Source of the DNA: Bacteroidota bacterium
GTDB lineage: Bacteria > Bacteroidota > Ignavibacteria > UBA10030 > BY39
Reading direction: 5' to 3'
Length of the DNA stretch: 64,000 nt
Assembly (NCBI GenBank): GCA_030682385.1
Contig: JAUXOG010000013.1
Span: forward strand, 1-64,000
Below are positions 57,186 to 64,000 of the stretch, piece after piece (position 1 is the stretch's first letter; every line of letters begins with the position of its first letter). Below the pieces are notes generated by a model that made no database searches, was not told the DNA's origin, and was given only the letters and a program-made list of their open reading frames with translations. The position numbers and the translations under genes were made by a program.

Positions 57186-58301
57186 GTGAAGATATTAATT
57201 TTTAACTGGCAGGATATCAGGAATCCTCTTTCGGGTGGAGCTGAAGTTCACCTGCATGAAATATTTTCACGCATTGCTCAGTTAGGGCATGAAGTTACTC
57301 TCTATTGTTCATCATTTAAGGGGGCAAAGAGGGAAGAAAATATTGGCGGTATTAGAGTTATTAGAGAGGGAGGACGGTATCTTTTTAATTTCCGTGTTGT
57401 CTATAAATACTTAACAACATTTCGAAAGGGAAAATATGATATCGTTATTGATGATATGAACAAGATTCCTTTTTTTACTCCACTCTATGTCCGAAAACCA
57501 TTGTTCTTCATTATCCATCATCTCTTTAATAAGAGTATATTTTTAGAAGCTCCTTTGCCGATGGCGCTATATGTTTTTTTAATGGAAAAGATTGGAATTT
57601 ATATTTGTAAAAAAAGTGGAGTGCCGGTCATTGTAGTCTCGCCAAGCACCAAAGCTGAGATGATTGAAAAAGGAATCGAATCACAGAAAATTTATTTTGC
57701 CTATAATTGCGTTGACCATAAGCTTTATAAGCCGGAAGAAAATAACAGAAGCTCAACAAAGTTAATCGGTTATTTCGGCAGGATAAAGAAATACAAATCA
57801 ATTGAACATTTGCTGCAAACTTTTGCAATCGTAATTAAGGAATATCCTGACCTTAAACTTGTTATTATTGGCGAGGGTGATAACCGGATTAATCTGCAAA
57901 ATTTATCTAAAGAATTAGGGATAGAAAAAAATGTTGAATTTACCGGGTTTGTGGACGAAGTAACAAAAGTAAATCTGTTACAACAAATGTGGTTTCTTGT
58001 TAATACTTCTTCAAAAGAAGGATGGGGATTAACAGTTATTGAAGCAAACGCTTGCAAGACACCGGTAATTGCGAGTAATGTACCGGGACTACGAGATTCA
58101 GTCAAGGACGGGGAAACAGGATTGCTTTATGAATATGGGAATATTCCGGAGCTTGCAACAAAAATTAAATTGCTGCTTGACGATAATTCACTTCGACAGA
58201 AGTTATCTGCAAACGCATATCAATGGGCAAAAACTTTTGATTGGGATGTTGCTGCAAGAACAACTATTGAACTTCTCAATAGTAACTTATTGAAAAAGTA
58301 A
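57186..58301 (+). CDS. GT4 family glycosyltransferase
   Basis: NWQDIRNPLSGGAEVHLHEIFSRIAQLGHEVTLYCSSF; STKLIGYFGRIKKYKSIEHLL; SSKEGWGLTVIEANACKTPVIASNVPGLRDSV. Confidence 0.92.
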   Translation: MKILIFNWQDIRNPLSGGAEVHLHEIFSRIAQLGHEVTLYCSSFKGAKREENIGGIRVIREGGRYLFNFRVVYKYLTTFRKGKYDIVIDDMNKIPFFTPLYVRKPLFFIIHHLFNKSIFLEAPLPMALYVFLMEKIGIYICKKSGVPVIVVSPSTKAEMIEKGIESQKIYFAYNCVDHKLYKPEENNRSSTKLIGYFGRIKKYKSIEHLLQTFAIVIKEYPDLKLVIIGEGDNRINLQNLSKELGIEKNVEFTGFVDEVTKVNLLQQMWFLVNTSSKEGWGLTVIEANACKTPVIASNVPGLRDSVKDGETGLLYEYGNIPELATKIKLLLDDNSLRQKLSANAYQWAKTFDWDVAARTTIELLNSNLLKK

Positions 58302-58312
58302 AGGTCTGAAAG

Positions 58313-59308
58313 ATGAAAATGGGCGAAAATAAAAGAATCCTGTTTTCATCCACAATTTACACTTCTTTTATTAAAGAAGATTTTAACATTCTCGAAAAAC
58401 ATTTCGTAGTTCATAGGATAATCGGCAGCGGATTTATTCACATCATCAAATTATTGTTTTCTGTTCCGAAAGCAGAAGTTACATTTACCTGGTTTGCCTC
58501 AGTTTACTCGGCATTCGTTGTTTTCTTCTCCCGATTGTTTGGAAAAAAATCTGTAATTGTCATTGGAGGTGTTGACGTTGCTGATTATAAGGAAATCAAT
58601 TACGGCATCTGGTTAAGCTGGTGGAAATCGAAATTTGTCCGTTACGCTATCCGTAATGCCGATAAAATATTATCTGTCGATCCGTTCTTAATTGCCGAAG
58701 CAAAGCGCCTTGCAAATTATGACGGGAAAAATATAGTTTATCTTCCGACCGGTTACGATTATAATTTCTGGAAACCGGAAGGGAAAAAGGAAGATTATAT
58801 TTTGAGTGTCGGGGCTTGCGAAGATGAATGGCGTATGATGAAAAAAGGTTTCGACAAGTTGATCGAAGCGGCTGTTGAACTTCCCGAAATACAATTTAAA
58901 ATCATCGGAATAAAAGAGGAGTTATTCAAAAAAATCAAACCGTATCTCCCTAAAAATGTTGAAGTAATCACATTCGTCGAACGGGAAACACTGCTGAAGT
59001 ATTATCAGAAAGCAAAAGTATATACACAAATTTCCTTTACCGAAGGATTACCTAACTCGTTATGTGAAGCAATGTTATGCGAATGTATTCCGGTCGGAAC
59101 GAACCGCGGCGGCATACCGACAGGCATTGGGAAAACGGGCTTCATAATTGAATATGGTGATATAGGAGCTATGAAGGAAGCTTTCAGAAATGCAATTAAA
59201 CTTCCAAGCGAAACAGGGAAAAAAGCACGTCAGCACGTGGTTGAAAATTTTCCAATTCATAAAAGAGAAAGTTCTCTCAAGGCAATCATTCAGGATTTAA
59301 CAAAGTGA
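58313..59308 (+). CDS. GT4-like glycosyltransferase
   Basis: FFSRLFGKKSVIVIGGVDVADYKEINYGIW; QISFTEGLPNSLCEAMLCECIPVGTNRGGIPTGIG. Confidence 0.85.
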   Translation: MKMGENKRILFSSTIYTSFIKEDFNILEKHFVVHRIIGSGFIHIIKLLFSVPKAEVTFTWFASVYSAFVVFFSRLFGKKSVIVIGGVDVADYKEINYGIWLSWWKSKFVRYAIRNADKILSVDPFLIAEAKRLANYDGKNIVYLPTGYDYNFWKPEGKKEDYILSVGACEDEWRMMKKGFDKLIEAAVELPEIQFKIIGIKEELFKKIKPYLPKNVEVITFVERETLLKYYQKAKVYTQISFTEGLPNSLCEAMLCECIPVGTNRGGIPTGIGKTGFIIEYGDIGAMKEAFRNAIKLPSETGKKARQHVVENFPIHKRESSLKAIIQDLTK

Positions 59309-60705
59309 CGAGAGTTTCAAAAAATATTCTCTCGCTCGCAATCAGCGAAGGAGGCAGCCGACTCATTGGTTTCGTTACAACTGTATATTTAGTACGTTCA
59401 TTGAGTATGCACGATTTCGGATTAATCAGCATAGCAATCGCGGTATTCGGATATGCTCTGCTTTTCGCGGCACACTGGTTTAATACTTATGGAATAAGAC
59501 AGGTGGCTTCGGGAACAAACAGCGATTTCGTAGGCAATTTTATTTCGCTCCGATTTATTTTATCGGTCTTAATTATTATTATTGTCTCAATTATTTCAGT
59601 TATTATTGTTACTGATTATCGACTATCCACTTTAATTATTTATTTTACAATCAGCATCATTCCGGGCGCGTTGTTTTTAGATTGGTATTTTCAAGGTAGA
59701 GAAGATTTAGTTCCGGTATCAATCAGCAAACTTATCATATCGTTTGTTTATCTTTTATTTCTATTATTATTTCTAAATCATAATTCAATTATGGTAGTGC
59801 CGCTTTCGTTTTTATTCGCAAATGTCGCTGGTCTTATTTTAATTTTCGTTTGGTTTAATTCAAAGTATGGATTCATAAAATTATCTATTTCAATTTCCAG
59901 ATGGAAAATAATTATTAAAGAATCGTTTGCCGTTTCTTTTGCATCGACATTGGCTCAATTAAATGTGAATTTGCCGGTGCTGGTAGTGGGAATAATTTTA
60001 ACCGCTTCGGATGTGGCAATCTTCAACGTTGCGAGTAAGTTTGTATTTGTTCTTTTGATAGCGGATAGATTATTTTATTCGATTTATTTTCCGGCTATCA
60101 CAAGAATATATTCTCAAAACCAAAATAAAATATCTGAAATTATTAACTTCGTCTTACGATGGTTAATCTTATTTATTTTACCGTTGAGTTTATTCTGCAT
60201 CATCGCTGCTGAACCGCTTATTAAATTAGTTTTTGGAATTCAATACACAAATTCAATTATCATATTCCAGGTTCTCATCGGCTATTTCTTGATCACGATA
60301 CTGAATTCCGTTTTAGGTTACACATTAGTGGCAATCAAACAGGAAAAATATTTTGCACGAACTATTTATTTCGGAGCGATTGCAAATTTAATCCTCGTTC
60401 TTCTCTTAACTTATCACTTTGGCTTACTCGGAACCGCAATCGCAATTGTAACTGTCGAATTGCTAATCCTGATTGCTTTCAAATTATATCTTAAAAAATT
60501 TGTAGAAGTAGATATAATAAATTATATTTTAAAAGGAATGCCTGCACTGGCTGCTATGGGCTTAACTATTTACTATACAATAACATACAACGTTGCCCTC
60601 TCAATTATTGCGGGCTTAATAGTTTATTCCGTTTTAATTTATCTGTTCAAATGTGTTTATAAATCAGATATTCTAAAAATTAAAGAACTGCTATTATGGA
60701 AATAA
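59305..60705 (+). CDS. Wzx-like polysaccharide flippase
   Basis: NILSLAISEGGSRLIGFVTTVYLVRSLSMHDFGLISIAIAVFGYAL; polytopic. Confidence 0.88.
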   Translation: MTRVSKNILSLAISEGGSRLIGFVTTVYLVRSLSMHDFGLISIAIAVFGYALLFAAHWFNTYGIRQVASGTNSDFVGNFISLRFILSVLIIIIVSIISVIIVTDYRLSTLIIYFTISIIPGALFLDWYFQGREDLVPVSISKLIISFVYLLFLLLFLNHNSIMVVPLSFLFANVAGLILIFVWFNSKYGFIKLSISISRWKIIIKESFAVSFASTLAQLNVNLPVLVVGIILTASDVAIFNVASKFVFVLLIADRLFYSIYFPAITRIYSQNQNKISEIINFVLRWLILFILPLSLFCIIAAEPLIKLVFGIQYTNSIIIFQVLIGYFLITILNSVLGYTLVAIKQEKYFARTIYFGAIANLILVLLLTYHFGLLGTAIAIVTVELLILIAFKLYLKKFVEVDIINYILKGMPALAAMGLTIYYTITYNVALSIIAGLIVYSVLIYLFKCVYKSDILKIKELLLWK

Positions 60706-62234
60706 AAATTGGAATAATAGGAAAGTCGGATGGGTGGGAAAGTGTGTTATCTCAAATCGGAATTCCTTTTTCGATTTGTAGTAATGTTGATGAGGTAAAA
60801 TTAAACAGCTTTCCGATAATAGTTCTTTCGGATGATATTACAACGCATCAGTTACTCGCTGTAAAAAAATATATTGAAACAGGCGGATGTGTGATTTGCT
60901 CGGCTGCTGTGATTGATAATATATCACTTGAAAGATCAAAAAGAGATTATATCAAGTATCTTGTTTCCGATTTACTAGGAGTTTTTGCTGATTCCGAGAT
61001 TATAGATGTTTATACTGATGCCACAATATCAGAAGGTGCCAGTCATTTAAAGACTGATAAGAATATTCCTGCTGTTCTGGCGAGTAAATTCGGAGATGGT
61101 TTTGTTGTAATATTGCCATTCGATGTTGATGCTTTATTTGAAAATACAAACTCGAAAAAGAAAAACTTTTATTTGGAAGGGAAGCGGCTGCCGTTCGAAA
61201 ATGTTTCGTTGGTGTCGAAAGGTTCACTTCGACGCTTAATTACAAAATCTATCGAGTTGATTTATTCGCATTGTAATTTACATTTTGGACACAAGTGGTA
61301 TTACCCGGATGGTCATAAATCGGTTTTTATTTTTCGTGTAGATACTGATTACGGCACTGAGGAGCAGGTCGATTCTTTGTATAAACTTTCGCAGATGTAT
61401 CAGATTCCGATAACATGGTTTGTGGATGTTAAGTCGCAGCAAAAATGGATTAGCAAATACTCTGAAATGCAAAATCATGAAATTGGAGTTCATTGCTACG
61501 AGCATACGGTGTATGAATCTTACGCCGATAACTACTCAAACATTCGCAAAGCTTTAGAAATTATGAAAGCAAACGGAATCAATTCGAAAGGTTTTGCGGC
61601 GCCGTTTGGAAAATGGAATCCCGCACTCGGACAAGCAGTTCGAGATTTGGATTTTGAGTATTCTTCCGAGTTTGCTTATGACTATGATAACTTACCTTCA
61701 TTCACGAACTATTCTACTTTGCAAATACCTGTTCATCCAATTTGTATCGGAAGTTTGAGAAGACAGGGTTACACAGCCGGAGAAATGATAGCATATTATG
61801 AAAATGAGATCGAGAAAAAATTAAAACTGAATGAGCCAATCATTTTATATCACCATCCGACAAATGAAAATATTGATGTAGTAGAAAAGATTTTTCAGAG
61901 ATTGCACTCAATCGATATCCCTAAACTTACAATGCACCAATTTGCCGAGTGGTGGAATAAAAGGGAAAAAGCAAATGTTATAATTCAGCAGGATGGAACA
62001 ATACTGAATGTAAACACTGAGCATGCGATTCCGGAATTAAGATTAAGATTGGCATCTCCTGCCGGAAAAGAAACAATAACCGCATCAGAGCCGTCGATTG
62101 AATTAGATAAAATTAGTTGGCAGGAAAAAGAAATCCCGCTTCCTTTGCCGAAGGATATTCATCGTATAAGAAAGTTTAATATCTGGATGCTCATAAATAA
62201 AATTGAAGATTATTTTTTCACAGGTAGAAAATGA
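60696..62234 (+). CDS. Two-domain polysaccharide deacetylase (N-terminal Rossmann/glutaminase-like domain plus NodB-like domain)
   Basis: FIFRVDTDYGTEEQVDSLYKLSQMYQIPITWFVDV; HEIGVHCYEH; KGFAAPFGKWNPAL; PIILYHHPT. Confidence 0.82.
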   Translation: MEIKIGIIGKSDGWESVLSQIGIPFSICSNVDEVKLNSFPIIVLSDDITTHQLLAVKKYIETGGCVICSAAVIDNISLERSKRDYIKYLVSDLLGVFADSEIIDVYTDATISEGASHLKTDKNIPAVLASKFGDGFVVILPFDVDALFENTNSKKKNFYLEGKRLPFENVSLVSKGSLRRLITKSIELIYSHCNLHFGHKWYYPDGHKSVFIFRVDTDYGTEEQVDSLYKLSQMYQIPITWFVDVKSQQKWISKYSEMQNHEIGVHCYEHTVYESYADNYSNIRKALEIMKANGINSKGFAAPFGKWNPALGQAVRDLDFEYSSEFAYDYDNLPSFTNYSTLQIPVHPICIGSLRRQGYTAGEMIAYYENEIEKKLKLNEPIILYHHPTNENIDVVEKIFQRLHSIDIPKLTMHQFAEWWNKREKANVIIQQDGTILNVNTEHAIPELRLRLASPAGKETITASEPSIELDKISWQEKEIPLPLPKDIHRIRKFNIWMLINKIEDYFFTGRK

Positions 62235-63250
62235 AAGTATTTTTAGCGACATATCAATCCGTAATGATGCTGAAAGGCGGACCTCGCACTCAGGTGCTTG
62301 AAACCAAAGCCGCTTTGGAAAAGTTGGGGGTGGAGGTGCATCTGTTCGATATGTGGCAAACGCTTAAGAAAGGCGACTGCGATATTTTTCACATTTTCGG
62401 CAGCGGGATAGCTACTTACCACTTTGCTCGTGAAGTGGCGAAGTTGGGAATCAAATTAGTCGTATCTCCGATCTTTTTTTCACGACACTCATCTCAATAT
62501 ATCAAACGGGTGTTGTGGTTCGACAAGACCGTTCTTAAAAAAATACGCGGTGTATGGACTGACTATGGATTTGTTTCAGAGATGTGCAAATGGGTTGATG
62601 CTGTTCTGCCAAACACGAAAAAGGAGGCAGAGCTGATTGAGTTAGGACTTGGCGTTCAAAGAGAGAAAATACATGTTGTTCCGAACGGCGTCAACGAAAG
62701 GTTCCTAAATGCAGACCCCTCGCTGTTTGTTAAAACCTACGGAATCTCAAATTTTATTTTAAACGTTGGACACATCGGACCTGGTAGAAAAAACGTTCTT
62801 CGACTTGTTCGTGCTTTGAACCTGATTGACAAACCGGCTGTAATTATTGGCAGGATGGAAGCGGGAAAAGAGTTGGATGCCATTCGTAAAGAAGCGGGCA
62901 AAAAAATTTTATTGTTGGATAATATCCTGAACGATTCTGATTTGCTCGCCTCTGCCTATGCCGCATGCGATGTTTTTGTATTGCCTTCTTTGTTTGAGAC
63001 ACCCGGTATTGCCGCTTTAGAAGCCGGACTTGCAGGTGCAAAAATTGTGATAACAAAATATGGCGGAACGGAAGAATATTTCGGAGATTATGCAGAGTAT
63101 ATTGAACCGACTTCGGTTGATTCGATTGCTGAGGGGATTAGAAAAGCCATTGCACGACCGAAGGATGCACGACTACGAGAACTTATTAAAGATAGTTATT
63201 TATGGAGCAAAGTCGGTGAAGCAACGCTGGAAGTGTATCGGAAATTATAG
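62231..63250 (+). CDS. GT4 family glycosyltransferase
   Basis: VVPNGVNERFLNADPSLF; VGHIGPGRKNVLRLVRAL; FVLPSLFETPGIAALEAGLAGAKIVITKYGGTEEYFG. Confidence 0.9.
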   Translation: MKVFLATYQSVMMLKGGPRTQVLETKAALEKLGVEVHLFDMWQTLKKGDCDIFHIFGSGIATYHFAREVAKLGIKLVVSPIFFSRHSSQYIKRVLWFDKTVLKKIRGVWTDYGFVSEMCKWVDAVLPNTKKEAELIELGLGVQREKIHVVPNGVNERFLNADPSLFVKTYGISNFILNVGHIGPGRKNVLRLVRALNLIDKPAVIIGRMEAGKELDAIRKEAGKKILLLDNILNDSDLLASAYAACDVFVLPSLFETPGIAALEAGLAGAKIVITKYGGTEEYFGDYAEYIEPTSVDSIAEGIRKAIARPKDARLRELIKDSYLWSKVGEATLEVYRKL

Positions 63251-63286
63251 ATTGTTTATTAAGCAACTGCTCGTTTTACAAAAAAT

Positions 63287-63315
63287 TTGACACTATGTAT
63301 TAATAGTCTTATATT
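63287..63315 (+). promoter_or_regulatory. Sigma-70-like promoter
   Basis: TTGACA-N17-TATATT, 69 bp from the ATG at 63384. Confidence 0.7.
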
Positions 63316-63383
63316 GGTTTCAAGAAATTTAGCTGCAAATAAACGATTGTAATAAATTTTAACTCTCACAAAAGGGGTAATGT

Positions 63384-64000
63384 ATGAGTAAAATAATAAT
63401 AGCTTTATTTTTAACTGGTATATTCAACATCCTATTTTCTCAAGAAAATGAAACGAGAGTCCGGCCTTTTAAAAAACCTACTGACAAAGACCAACGACAA
63501 GTAGTGAATGTCAATAATCTGCAATTAACTGTAACTAATTATGGAGTTCTAGGCGCAAGGAATGCTTTCTGGCCCACACAGTTCTCAGCGGAATATCCCA
63601 GATATACACGGATTGAACACTTGTATCAAGGCGGGATATATTTTGGTGCTATCTCAAGGATGCGTGGAAGAGCCGGCGTATCTACGGGTTGCTCAGACAG
63701 GTCAGGAAGTGGTGTAACAGGCACTCATTACGAATTTTCATCTGAACCCGGTGCACAGATTACTAAAAGATCAACCGATTCTACTTCTGGGTATCCAACG
63801 GAAGGCGCAGTAAGTGAGCTTGATTTTGTATGTGATTACACTGATAAATACACACGCGATCCGGTAACGGCCGACACAATCCCTTATCATATGCCACTGG
63901 GTATAACTGTTCGACAAGAAAGTTATGCTTGGAATAAAGATGTTGCAGAGTCATTTGTAATTATTAGTTATACTTTTAAAAATACCGGCTACCGCGACCC
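63384..64000 (+). CDS. Secreted protein, partial (runs off the right edge)
   Basis: Hand translation MSKIIIALFLTGIFNILFSQENETRVRPFKKPTDKDQRQVVNVNNLQLTVTNYGVLGARNAFWPTQFSAEYPRYTRIEHLYQGGIYFGAISRMRGRAGVSTG...; frame open to 64000. SD-like AAAGGGG upstream. Confidence 0.82.
   Translation, partial: MSKIIIALFLTGIFNILFSQENETRVRPFKKPTDKDQRQVVNVNNLQLTVTNYGVLGARNAFWPTQFSAEYPRYTRIEHLYQGGIYFGAISRMRGRAGVSTGCSDRSGSGVTGTHYEFSSEPGAQITKRSTDSTSGYPTEGAVSELDFVCDYTDKYTRDPVTADTIPYHMPLGITVRQESYAWNKDVAESFVIISYTFKNTGYRD

Overview
This is a gene-dense, AT-rich 64 kb chromosomal window. It probably comes from the Ignavibacteria/Chlorobi side of Bacteroidota: the protein at 35849-37195 ends in a T9SS type-A-like sorting domain of the 'YPNPFNPATKISFDLP...GVYLYKL' type. 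This placement is inference. Contents, left to right: (i) a minus-strand Wzx/Wzy-type exopolysaccharide locus (1-18054), including a GT2-phosphoglycosyltransferase fusion cut by the left edge; (ii) a two-component module with a histidine kinase, an NtrC-like regulator and a double-receiver protein that has a near-perfect sigma-54 promoter; (iii) a full MoxR/DUF58/BatA-E (aerotolerance-type) operon; (iv) a plus-strand block with UPF0173 hydrolase, ParA/ParB, RidA, T9SS cargo, SpmA/SpmB, PRODH, OPT transporter, PqqD, MNT/HEPN, PepD, RNA methyltransferase, CBM9/DUF5916, MarR, LepA, tandem signal peptidases I, HemW and DUF2723; (v) a second glycan locus (57186-63250). No tRNA, rRNA, CRISPR array, prophage or transposase was recognised. 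The most unusual signal is a set of exact period-7 (heptanucleotide) degenerate tandem arrays, all between 17.5 and 38.9 kb and all at gene junctions. They have different unit sequences (GAGC, ATTT, AATC, GTCA types). Two of them flank a four-helix-bundle (S23-like) gene as inverted arrays between spmA and spmB. A 19-unit array is translated as a heptapeptide repeat that forms the signal-peptide region of a Bat-operon protein. Other notable signals are the fused phosphoglycosyltransferase lacking its catalytic segment, a cloverleaf-like intergenic structure at 3864-4012, and a recurrent TTGNNN-N16/17-TATATT promoter.
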